DNA from: Candidatus Parcubacteria bacterium
Lineage (GTDB): Bacteria; Patescibacteriota; Minisyncoccia; UBA6257; 2-01-FULL-56-20
Direction: 5' to 3'
Assembly (NCBI GenBank): GCA_027324805.1
Contig: DAHVRZ010000005.1
Location: 1 to 50,077, forward strand
DNA length: 50,077 bases
The notes beneath the pieces are model-generated. The model was not told the DNA's origin and did no database searches. It saw only the letters and a list, made by a program, of their open reading frames with translations. Numbering within the stretch: the stretch's first letter is position 1; each line of letters opens with the position of its first letter. Below are positions 1 to 7,691 of the stretch, in pieces. The translations under genes and the position numbers were made by a program.

Positions 1-389
1 ACAACATCGTCCTTCCCACAACGGGCGCCTACGGGATCACCGTGAACGACGGCTCCGCCCTCGTCACTTCCACGGTCTTCATGGACCTCAATACTGTCGC
101 CACCACCACCATTCCGTTCAACACGTATACGACGGCATCGAACCAGTATCCCGGCCAAACGATACCTTTCACCTTCAACGGCACCGCGGGACAAGCGATC
201 AACCTCGTCTGGTCGAGCAACTGGACCAACGGGTGTCCGAACTTCAATCTCACGAACCCGTCCGGCACCACGATGCAGAACACGACCCAGTGCGGTACCG
301 GCTGGTCCTGGAACAACATCGTCCTTCCCACAACGGGCGCCTACGGGATCACCGTGAACGACGGCTCCGCCCTCGTCACTTCCACGGTC
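1..389 (+). repeat. Exact direct repeat pair (1-77 and 313-389) inside the repeat gene
   Basis: Bases 1-77 are identical to 313-389, an offset of 312 bases or 104 codons. The left copy is cut by the window edge, so the identical tract may be longer. The third domain copy (from about 390) has diverged. Identity at DNA level points to a recent duplication or gene conversion between neighbouring domain copies. Confidence 0.9.
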
Positions 390-719
390 ATGCTGAGCGC
401 TTCGGCGAACCTCGGCACCTTATCGCCCAACACCAATACCACGTTCAGCAACAGTTATGCCGGCCAGTATATCTCCATGACTTTCAGCGCAAGCTCCGGG
501 CAGGTGGTGAACGTTTCGGGCTCCGGAATCGTGCGTTCCGGCGGTAATTGTCCGACGTATTATCTCCTCAACCCTTCGGGCGGCGTCGTACAGAACACCG
601 GCGTCTGCGGCAGTTCCTTCTCCCTCGGCAGTACCACGCTTTCGACCGCCGGAACGTACACCGTTTCCATGAACCCCGGCGTCGATCTCGTCACAACCAC
701 GCTTTATCTGGGGGAGTGA
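3..719 (+). CDS. C-terminal part of a secreted beta-sandwich repeat protein (5' end outside window)
   Basis: The reading frame is open from the first bases of the window, so the gene starts upstream. The visible 238 residues hold the end of one repeat and two further repeats of about 104 residues. Each repeat runs from a PGQ/AGQ segment, through a Cys-Pro motif and NPSG, to a second Cys and a TTGAYGITVN-like strand. The paired Cys in each repeat could form disulphides outside the cell. The pattern resembles PPC-like (bacterial pre-peptidase C-terminal) beta-sandwich domains of secreted proteins, but this is a family resemblance judged by eye. The composition is rich in Thr, Ser, Asn and Gly and poor in charged residues, as in exported CPR proteins. 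The stop is TGA at 717-719. No catalytic domain is visible in the part present. Confidence 0.75.
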   Translation, partial: NIVLPTTGAYGITVNDGSALVTSTVFMDLNTVATTTIPFNTYTTASNQYPGQTIPFTFNGTAGQAINLVWSSNWTNGCPNFNLTNPSGTTMQNTTQCGTGWSWNNIVLPTTGAYGITVNDGSALVTSTVMLSASANLGTLSPNTNTTFSNSYAGQYISMTFSASSGQVVNVSGSGIVRSGGNCPTYYLLNPSGGVVQNTGVCGSSFSLGSTTLSTAGTYTVSMNPGVDLVTTTLYLGE

Positions 720-737
720 TTCCTGCCGCAGCATTGT

Positions 738-766
738 TTGACATCCGTTCCTTCCCGCGCTATAGT
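738..766 (+). promoter_or_regulatory. Near-consensus sigma70 promoter (TTGACA-17-TATAGT)
   Basis: The -35 box TTGACA is at 738-743, the spacer is 17 bases, and the -10 box TATAGT is at 761-766. Transcription would start about 10 bases before the ATG at 784, so the mRNA has almost no leader and no room for a Shine-Dalgarno site. Confidence 0.8.
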
Positions 767-782
767 TCAATATATATTGAAC
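765..782. promoter_or_regulatory. 18-bp perfect palindrome, likely operator of the adjacent regulator
   Basis: GTTCAATATATATTGAAC is a perfect inverted repeat. It overlaps the last two bases of the -10 box and covers the expected transcription start, ending one base before the ATG of a winged-helix gene. This is the expected place for autorepression by a dimeric ArsR-type protein. Binding is inferred, not shown. Confidence 0.7.
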
Positions 783-783
783 C

Positions 784-1032
784 ATGAAAAACCTTTGGCT
801 TTTCGACGAAAAGAGGGTGGCGATCCTGCAAAAGCTCCTTTCCTGCGATGCGGCGACGGGCTGCGATCTTCGGGAGTGCCTGAAAATGAAGAAAGCCCTC
901 CTTTCCTATCACCTAAAGGTCCTACGAGATAAAGGGATCGTCGAGGAGACGAAAGAGGGGAGGGATAAATATTATAAGATCAGGAGCCGCAAAGTGCCGT
1001 TCGTAAAAACAGTTGTTTCGGTCGTTGATTGA
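784..1032 (+). CDS. Small winged helix-turn-helix (ArsR-like) transcriptional regulator
   Basis: The 82-residue protein is almost entirely one DNA-binding domain. The N-terminal helices contain DEKRVAILQKLL. The recognition region around residues 36-52 (LKMKKALLSYHLKVLRDKGI) is the classic ArsR-type signature, followed by a wing (IVEETKEGRDKYYKI). There is no obvious metal-binding Cys pair or ligand domain. One Cys pair near residues 21-27 (CDAATGC) and another Cys at 32 could allow redox or metal sensing, which is speculative; note the downstream glutaredoxin fusion gene. It starts at the ATG directly after a perfect 18-bp palindrome, so it probably represses itself. The 1079 gene follows after 46 bases with its own -10 box. 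Confidence 0.8.
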   Translation: MKNLWLFDEKRVAILQKLLSCDAATGCDLRECLKMKKALLSYHLKVLRDKGIVEETKEGRDKYYKIRSRKVPFVKTVVSVVD

Positions 1033-1066
1033 AATCATAAAAGATCCGTAATACAAAAATAACAAT

Positions 1067-1072
1067 TATATT
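1067..1072 (+). promoter_or_regulatory. -10 box TATATT six bases before the start codon
   Basis: TATATT is followed by six bases and then the ATG at 1079, the spacing expected for a leaderless transcript. No clear -35 box is seen. Confidence 0.5.
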
Positions 1073-1078
1073 AAAGCA

Positions 1079-1705
1079 ATGAACATCGCATATTTCCGTA
1101 AAACCAAAAAGACCAAAGAGGAGGCGCTTGCTTCACTGAAAGAGGGGTTTGCAAAACGGGGTATCGCCATTGCGGCGGAAAAGACACTTCCGTCGGGATC
1201 GGTGCTTGTACAATTCATGGATGAGGCGAAGACCGCCGCCATATTAAAGGAGGACCGCATGCTGCTCGGGCTCATCCCCATGGTTGCCATGATCGATATG
1301 GACGGCAAGCAGGTTTCCGTCGGGATCATGAATCCGCAGCTTATGCAGGGAACCGAACATCTCGATGCGCTTGAGGAAACGGTGGGGGATATGACGAATG
1401 ACCTGCGTTTGTTGGTGAATGAGGTTGCGGGTGTCGGCGAGCCGAAGATCTCAAAGGTGAAGCTTTATTCGACCGCCACATGCCCGTACTGCAAAATGGA
1501 AAAGGAATATCTCGAAAAAAACAATGTTGCGTTCGATCTTGTCATGGTGGACGCCGACCGCAAAGCGGCACAAGAAATGATCCAAAAGTCCGGAAGGACG
1601 GGTGTTCCTCAGACGGAGATCATCTATGATGACGGCGATTCGGAGATCGTCATGGGATTCGACCGGGAACAGCTCGCTCAGCTTTTAATGGTGGGGAAGG
1701 CTTGA
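1079..1705 (+). CDS. DUF302-like domain fused to a glutaredoxin
   Basis: The protein has 208 residues. Residues 1-110 resemble the DUF302 fold: an amphipathic helix near the start, a LLGLIPMVAMID strand and an NPQLM segment. Residues about 125-205 form a glutaredoxin/thioredoxin-fold domain with the redox motif CPYC at 135-138 and the cis-proline TGVPQTE near 177. The C-terminal domain probably reduces disulphides or glutathione-type mixed disulphides in the cytoplasm; there is no signal peptide. The N-terminal domain's substrate is unknown. It lies 46 bases after the winged-helix gene, which may be functionally linked. No Shine-Dalgarno site is seen before the ATG. Confidence 0.85.
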   Translation: MNIAYFRKTKKTKEEALASLKEGFAKRGIAIAAEKTLPSGSVLVQFMDEAKTAAILKEDRMLLGLIPMVAMIDMDGKQVSVGIMNPQLMQGTEHLDALEETVGDMTNDLRLLVNEVAGVGEPKISKVKLYSTATCPYCKMEKEYLEKNNVAFDLVMVDADRKAAQEMIQKSGRTGVPQTEIIYDDGDSEIVMGFDREQLAQLLMVGKA

Positions 1706-1776
1706 TTTTTGGTGTGCGGGGCTAGTGGTATTATATTTTACGGTTTCCCCATAGAAAAGTTTTCCACAGTCTCTAT

Positions 1777-1784
1777 GGTATAAA
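1777..1784 (+). promoter_or_regulatory. Possible extended -10 promoter for the giant secreted protein
   Basis: TG-G-TATAAA ends at 1784 in the 150-base gap before the 1853 gene. It would give a leader of about 60 bases. No convincing -35 box accompanies it. Confidence 0.35.
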
Positions 1785-1852
1785 TATGGCATTTCAGGTA
1801 CCATATTTGTACGGATGGGTTGTATATGGCCATCTTCACTCCAGAGACGTGT

Positions 1853-4800
1853 ATGAAGATTATTTATAAGGGAAATCGTAATTTGTTTATTGCGACCGGC
1901 ACAATTGTTGCCGCTGTTTTGATTTTTGGTGCGGTAGGTTTGCTGCCGAAAAAGACCTATGCTTCCACGATAGGAGCTCAGGCATCACTCTCGGGAGGCG
2001 TCTCCGGTTCATACGGGAATCTTCTTACGTATAACGGCAGTAATATATGGTCATTGAATTCGGACAGCAGTCTTACGAAATGGGGGCACTACGGCCCGAT
2101 CATTACCTATCCTTCTTCTACGGCCGGAATGTCGGTTACAACGACGGCCTCTATTTCAGCCATAGCGTCCGACTCGAGCGGTAATCTTTGGTTGGCGGAA
2201 CAGGTCAATGTGAGCGGAAGCTCTCACGGCCATATCGTCAAAGTTTCTCCTTCGGGAACCGTCTTGGCGGCCCTTGATCTTGGCGGAACCGAGACGCCTT
2301 ACGGAGCGGTTGTTGATAGCAGTGGGAACCTATGGACGGAAAATCGGGACAGTTACGTATCAGAGGTTTCGGCGACGGGAACGCTCATTGGGACGTATAA
2401 CGTTTCGGCCAGCCAGCTTCAAAATATTACATCCGACGGAACTCATGCATGGGTATCGGGTGGCAATACGATAGAAGAAGTCTCTTCCACCGGTACCGTT
2501 CTTGCAACGGTTACCCTTCCATCATCCTATTACGATATTTTTGGTATTGCTTTTGACGGAACCAATATCTGGGCGACCTATCAGAGCTTTCAGACATCCA
2601 CCGATAATGGCGTGGTGGTCATCTCTCCTTCTTCCGGCACGGTGATCGCGACCTACCCCGGAAGCGGCGGTATAACCAATATCACTTCTATTGGGTTCGA
2701 CGGCACCAATATGTGGATTTCATATGGCGCAGGCGTTGCGCGGATCTCTCCCACCGGCACCTACACTCTTTATCCCGGAGATAATGGCGGATCCACTCAA
2801 ACGAACAATAATCAAACTTTTGCTTATAATGCCGGCGATAAGACCATGTGGACGAGCGCGCGATACGGGGCGACGTATGTGATGCAAACCACCGCGACCG
2901 TACCGAGCGTTTCGTCTCTGAGCGCTCTTTCGGGAAGTTATCCCTTGTCGCCATCGTTCTCGAGCGCAACGACGAGCTATGCGATGTCCGTTCTTGAAAA
3001 TGCCTCGAGCGTTAATGTGGTTGCGACGACAACCGATCCACTTGCCGAATTATTCATCAATAGCAACACCACATCCACCCTGAATGGCGTGCCGACCACC
3101 ATTCCGTTCTCTCAGGGCGCTTTTGGTGCGGATGGAAGCACGTATTTCGTTAAGGTGCTTGCCCAGGATTATTCCTCGACACAGTACCCTATTGCCATTG
3201 CGGCAACAACCACCCCCGATTCGGCGCTCACCTTTACCTCCACGAATGATTCGATCGGTTGCCCCTCAACGACGCCCGTGCACTGTACGCTTACTGCGAC
3301 GAGCACCAAATTTTTAATTCCATTCGATTTCACCCCGACTCTTACGGTTCCCGGAGGGAGCATGACGATCAATGGGGCGCCATGGACGAGCGGTACGGAT
3401 TATACAAGCAGTACCGTGCAGGGAGGAACCTCTTTGACCATTAACGTTACGGGTGTGGATAGTTCTACCTCGACCTATCAAATCAGCGTCAGTGCAAATT
3501 ATCCTTATATTTCCGGGGAATCGGATTTCGGTTCATTCTCCCAGTTCAATATTCTTAACCTTACGACAATCGGCAGTAATGCCTGGGCCACTGACAATAG
3601 CGGAAATCTTTATGAAATAACGCCATCGGGAACCGTCACTGAGCATGTCTACGGCGGCACCGATCCAAACCCATCGCCTTTTGGCCTTGTCACTGATGGG
3701 ACTAATCTGTTTATGATCGGTAATGAATATCCGACGAGCGGCATCATAGAATATATGCCCGGCAGTAATACGTGGAAAACATACAACCCTCCTTATGCCA
3801 ACAATACGGATGGCTATTTCGGCGGGGCTGTCGATAAAAACGGCAATATATGGGCCATCAACTGGGATGATGACAGTATTATGGAGATGTCACCCACGGG
3901 GACATTCCTTGGCAATTTCCCCAATGCCACGACCACAAGCTATCTTGAAACGTATGGCGCAATGGCATATGACGGAACCAATATGTGGGCGTATAGCGGG
4001 AATAAATATCTTACCGAATTTTCGCCTACGGGCACCATCCTTACTTCAGTGAATCTCACGAGCGGTTGCTATCCATCAGGAGCAACGTTCGACGGAACCA
4101 ATATATGGGTGCTTGATATGTGCGGTACCGTAAATGAAATTTCTCCGAGCGGTACGATACTCAAAACCCTAAGCACTGCAGGAAGCAATGAGGGTGGCAT
4201 CGTATTCGACGGTTCCAATATTTGGGTTATGGGAAGAGGCTATGTTACGAAGATAGTTCCTTCTTCCGCTCAGGAATATGCGTATCAATACAAACAGACG
4301 AATGGATATGCCGCGGCATATGCGGCGGGAACAAGCATGCTATGGGCATCCGGGCATGGCGCAACGACCTTCTCACCAAACCAGCCTGGAAGCGGCCCCT
4401 CGACCTATTCCGTCACCGTAACGCAGGGGAGTAACGGCACTATCTCTCCGGGAACTCAGGCAAGCATTTCGAGCGGTTCCTCCCAAACATTCACCATTAC
4501 TCCTTCTTCCGGTTATGAGATTGCGACGCTTACCATTGATGGATCCTCTGTCGCCACATCGACCTCATATACGTTCTCGAATATAACCGCGAATCATACG
4601 ATCACCGCGAGCTTTTCCGCCATACCTTCTTCTTCCTCCGGCGGTGGTAGTTCCGCGCCGATCGTTGTTTCGGTAGCTTCGGGTGGTGGGGGAGGTGGTG
4701 GCTATATTCCTCCGACACAGCCTTCCAATCCGTCATCTCTCGCGCCGAGCACCTCGACCGCGCCCACGAATACAAACACGAACACCAATACGAATACCGC

Positions 4801-7432
4801 GACGAGCACCGCTTCGACGACCCCATCTACAATCCCGCCTCCAGCACCGTCTTCCACTCTGGCGAATCTCACCGGCATAACAACCTCGACAACCTCGACG
4901 CCGCCCCTTCCTCCCACACCGCACGTTCCCACTTCCACGAAGGGCAAGAGCGATGCCTATGTTTTTGCCGTCCTTAATGTCGTGAATGGATATGGTGGCG
5001 TCACGCTTCCATCCTCCTTTACTCTTTCCGTTAAGGGCAAGGGCGTTTCACCCTCATCATTCAAGGGTAATAATTCAGGGACCATGATTGCCCTTGTTCC
5101 CGGAAGCTATTCCGTTATTGCACATGCCTATGCCGGATATTCTTTTGCATATACCCCGGACTGCAAGGGTTTCGCGGCTTCCCATAATGTAGCGACCTGC
5201 GTTGTCACCGCGACCCAGCTTCAGCCCCCCGTACTCACCGTCATACAGAGCGTTGTGAATAATGCCTTCGGAACCGCCCTTTCATCGGCTTTCACTGTGA
5301 AGGTTGCGGGTACGCGGGTTTCTTCGTCGAGCTTCGCCGGCGATGCGGCTGGGACTATTGTTTCCCTCGCGCCTGGCCGTTATTCCGTTTCAGAGAAGAC
5401 GATTCCCGGATACACCCTTTCCTATTCCAAGAGCTGTTCCGGCAGTGTGACATACGGTGCCGCTCCCATCTGTACGATCACCGCAACAAATCCTGAGGTT
5501 GCCCATCTCTTTGTCCTTCAAAATGTCGTGAACGCATACGGCGGCACGAAGATCGCTTCAAATTTCAGCATCACCGTGAAAGGGAGGTCCCCGTCACCAT
5601 CCTTCTTTTCGGGAAACGCTTCCGGCACTCTCGTCACTCTCGCTCCCGGCGCGTACACTGTTTTCGAACGTGCCGTAGCGGGATATGGCATCACTCTCTC
5701 TCCTGAGTGTACGGGCGCTGCGATTGCCGGACAGACGATCATCTGTACGATCAATACCGCGGAACTCCCGCCACCCACGCTCACCGTGATCGGGAGCGTC
5801 GTGAACAGCTACTTCGGAACCGCTTCGTCCTCAAATCTCGCCCTCCGTGTCAGCGGCACCAGGGTAACCCCTTCCTCCTTTACGGGTAATGCATCGGGAA
5901 CGGTCATTTCTCTCGCCGCCGGTAGCTATGCGGTCGCGGCGACCGCTCCCAAGGGCTACACCCTCACCTATTCGTCCGCATGTAAGGGGAGTGTCACTTA
6001 CGGTAGCGCGCCTGTCTGTACTGTTGTTGCGAGCGATCCGCCCGTTGCACGCCTCATTGTCACCGAAGCCGTCCTTAATAACTATGGCGGGACGAAGACG
6101 GCCGGTAGCTTCTCGGTCTCCGTGCGCGGGGTTTCCGTTTCTCCCTCCTTCTTCTCCGGCAATGCCTCCGGTACTGTTGTCACCTTGAAGCCCGGCGACT
6201 ATTCGGTTTCCCAGCGTGCCGTCGCGGGCTACCAAACAACGCTTTCTCCGGGTTGCACGGGGACTATTGTTGCGGGCGAGGTCGTCCAGTGTACGATCGT
6301 CGCCGGTGATCTTCCGTCGCCCCTCCTTACTGTTTATGCGGGAACCGTTTCCGCATACGGCGGCAAGGCCGTTCCTTCCAATCTTACACTCACCGCCCAC
6401 GGAACGAATGTTGCGCCTTCGACCTTTTCGGGAAGCACGGCGGGCACCCTCGTCACCCTCGCCCCCGGTAGCTGGTCGGTCTCCGCGCGATCCCTCACGG
6501 GCTACACACTCCAGTATTCCGGTTGTTCCGGCCGCGTGACGTACGGGAGCAACCCCGTCTGCACTATCATCGCGACGCAGGTGAAGCCGCGGGGTTGGGT
6601 CCCACCGCCCGTCGTTCTGCCCCCCACGCCGACAAGCACCCCCACCTCGACACCTGTGATACCGAGCTCGACGACGCCCACGAGTACGCCGTCCACGCCG
6701 ACATCCAGCACTCCCATTACGCCGACATCCACCACTGCGGTTCCGACGAGCACGCCTTCGACGCCTACTACCACAACAACACAGCTTCCGATTTCAACCG
6801 CACCGCTTACACCTCCTTCGAACGGCGTTACCGTTGATAACGGCACTTCCACCGTCTCGACGACGACCGTCGTATTGAATCTTCCCTCCTCATACATCGC
6901 CCCCGGCACGGTGAGTATTGCGAACAATGGAGGCGCACCCGGACCGACGGTTTCCGTCCCCTCCGGTCCCTATCAATGGACTCTCACTCCGGGCGATGGC
7001 GTAAAAACAGTCACTGTTTTCTATACTGCCCCCGGTTCGTCCTCGGCGACGGCGAGCTCTACATTCCAGGTTTTCCTGGATACCGGAAGTGACATTATTC
7101 AGCAACCCCAACTCGATTGTACCGGCCTCTATCTTACCGGTTACGCTTTCGCGAACCAGCCGAGCGATCCCACCACTGTCATCCGCATTCAGCAGTTCCT
7201 CAATAAATATATGGGTGACGATCTTGCGGTGACCGGTATCTATGACAAAGCGACCCAGGATGCCGTCAACCAGTTCCAGCTCGAATACAACCAAGAGATT
7301 CTCGCTCCGTGGGTGCCCTACGGACTTCCGAATTCGACCACCCCCACTTCGAACATCTACAAGACGACCCAGCGTTGGATCAATGTCCTTGCCTGCCCGG
7401 GGATCAGTCTGCCGACGCCAAAACTGCCTTAG
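1853..7432 (+). CDS. Giant secreted multidomain protein: beta-propellers, cadherin-like and repeated beta domains, C-terminal PG-binding-like domain
   Basis: The start is taken at the ATG at 1853 because it gives a normal signal peptide: a charged MKIIYKGNRN, a hydrophobic stretch, then a TYA cleavage site. TTG at 1820 or ATG at 1826 would add up to 11 residues. Domains in order by nucleotide position are: a Vgb/streptogramin-lyase-like propeller with FDGTNIW-type repeats (1970-2900); two cadherin-like beta-sandwich segments (2905-3520); a second propeller (3530-4380); an InlB-B-like repeat (4400-4620); a Gly/Ser/Thr/Pro linker with an Asn-Thr run (4621-4945); six about 90-residue beta domains (4950-6585); a Thr/Pro/Ser linker; another beta domain; and a PG_binding_1-like domain with IRIQQFLNKY and GIYDKATQDAVNQF (about 7090-7400). 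It is probably cell-surface anchored through peptidoglycan. No enzyme active site was recognised. A strong terminator follows. Confidence 0.85.
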   Translation: MKIIYKGNRNLFIATGTIVAAVLIFGAVGLLPKKTYASTIGAQASLSGGVSGSYGNLLTYNGSNIWSLNSDSSLTKWGHYGPIITYPSSTAGMSVTTTASISAIASDSSGNLWLAEQVNVSGSSHGHIVKVSPSGTVLAALDLGGTETPYGAVVDSSGNLWTENRDSYVSEVSATGTLIGTYNVSASQLQNITSDGTHAWVSGGNTIEEVSSTGTVLATVTLPSSYYDIFGIAFDGTNIWATYQSFQTSTDNGVVVISPSSGTVIATYPGSGGITNITSIGFDGTNMWISYGAGVARISPTGTYTLYPGDNGGSTQTNNNQTFAYNAGDKTMWTSARYGATYVMQTTATVPSVSSLSALSGSYPLSPSFSSATTSYAMSVLENASSVNVVATTTDPLAELFINSNTTSTLNGVPTTIPFSQGAFGADGSTYFVKVLAQDYSSTQYPIAIAATTTPDSALTFTSTNDSIGCPSTTPVHCTLTATSTKFLIPFDFTPTLTVPGGSMTINGAPWTSGTDYTSSTVQGGTSLTINVTGVDSSTSTYQISVSANYPYISGESDFGSFSQFNILNLTTIGSNAWATDNSGNLYEITPSGTVTEHVYGGTDPNPSPFGLVTDGTNLFMIGNEYPTSGIIEYMPGSNTWKTYNPPYANNTDGYFGGAVDKNGNIWAINWDDDSIMEMSPTGTFLGNFPNATTTSYLETYGAMAYDGTNMWAYSGNKYLTEFSPTGTILTSVNLTSGCYPSGATFDGTNIWVLDMCGTVNEISPSGTILKTLSTAGSNEGGIVFDGSNIWVMGRGYVTKIVPSSAQEYAYQYKQTNGYAAAYAAGTSMLWASGHGATTFSPNQPGSGPSTYSVTVTQGSNGTISPGTQASISSGSSQTFTITPSSGYEIATLTIDGSSVATSTSYTFSNITANHTITASFSAIPSSSSGGGSSAPIVVSVASGGGGGGGYIPPTQPSNPSSLAPSTSTAPTNTNTNTNTNTATSTASTTPSTIPPPAPSSTLANLTGITTSTTSTPPLPPTPHVPTSTKGKSDAYVFAVLNVVNGYGGVTLPSSFTLSVKGKGVSPSSFKGNNSGTMIALVPGSYSVIAHAYAGYSFAYTPDCKGFAASHNVATCVVTATQLQPPVLTVIQSVVNNAFGTALSSAFTVKVAGTRVSSSSFAGDAAGTIVSLAPGRYSVSEKTIPGYTLSYSKSCSGSVTYGAAPICTITATNPEVAHLFVLQNVVNAYGGTKIASNFSITVKGRSPSPSFFSGNASGTLVTLAPGAYTVFERAVAGYGITLSPECTGAAIAGQTIICTINTAELPPPTLTVIGSVVNSYFGTASSSNLALRVSGTRVTPSSFTGNASGTVISLAAGSYAVAATAPKGYTLTYSSACKGSVTYGSAPVCTVVASDPPVARLIVTEAVLNNYGGTKTAGSFSVSVRGVSVSPSFFSGNASGTVVTLKPGDYSVSQRAVAGYQTTLSPGCTGTIVAGEVVQCTIVAGDLPSPLLTVYAGTVSAYGGKAVPSNLTLTAHGTNVAPSTFSGSTAGTLVTLAPGSWSVSARSLTGYTLQYSGCSGRVTYGSNPVCTIIATQVKPRGWVPPPVVLPPTPTSTPTSTPVIPSSTTPTSTPSTPTSSTPITPTSTTAVPTSTPSTPTTTTTQLPISTAPLTPPSNGVTVDNGTSTVSTTTVVLNLPSSYIAPGTVSIANNGGAPGPTVSVPSGPYQWTLTPGDGVKTVTVFYTAPGSSSATASSTFQVFLDTGSDIIQQPQLDCTGLYLTGYAFANQPSDPTTVIRIQQFLNKYMGDDLAVTGIYDKATQDAVNQFQLEYNQEILAPWVPYGLPNSTTPTSNIYKTTQRWINVLACPGISLPTPKLP
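4950..6585 (+). repeat. Six-domain repeat array with alternating A/B types (about 546-base unit)
   Basis: Domain starts lie near 4951, 5233, 5500, 5778, 6046 and 6322. Domains 1, 3 and 5 share NxYGGxK and SPSFFSGNASGT; domains 2 and 4 share NSYFGTA-type starts and GSVTYGxAPxCT ends; domain 6 is a hybrid. Equal types recur about every 546 bases (182 codons), so the array grew by duplication of a two-domain unit. Each domain keeps a Cys pair near its end. Confidence 0.8.
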
Positions 7433-7458
7433 GTATAAAAAAGAGCCGATCTTGTTTT

Positions 7459-7482
7459 CCGCCCGAAATTTCGGGCGGTTTT
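7459..7482 (+). terminator. Rho-independent terminator
   Basis: The perfect 20-base inverted repeat CCGCCCGAAATTTCGGGCGG (7459-7478) is followed by TTTT. It starts 26 bases after the stop of the giant protein gene. Confidence 0.85.
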
Positions 7483-7531
7483 GGTGTATAAGTTGTGTAT
7501 AAATAGGGTAAAAATATAAGCCTTTTCGTGA

Positions 7532-7561
7532 TTGACAGACCCAATGGCATGCTCCTATGAT
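7532..7561 (+). promoter_or_regulatory. Sigma70 promoter TTGACA-18-TATGAT
   Basis: The -35 TTGACA is at 7532-7537 and the -10 TATGAT at 7556-7561. It would give the 7692 gene a leader of about 125 bases, long for this genome. Confidence 0.7.
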
Positions 7562-7691
7562 GGACGCATCGGGTTTAATATTGTAAAATACTGTAATTAT
7601 TAAGAGATTTATAGCTAAAGGGAGTCAGGCCGAAGCTCCATCGCTATCAAAAAGAACGCTTCCGGGACGATAAATAAATAACAATACAACC

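Noticed and set aside
4950-6585. CRISPR-like periodic repeats
   Set aside because: The periodicity is at protein level with diverged codons and a continuous reading frame. No short identical repeats with unique spacers exist anywhere in the window, and no cas genes are present.
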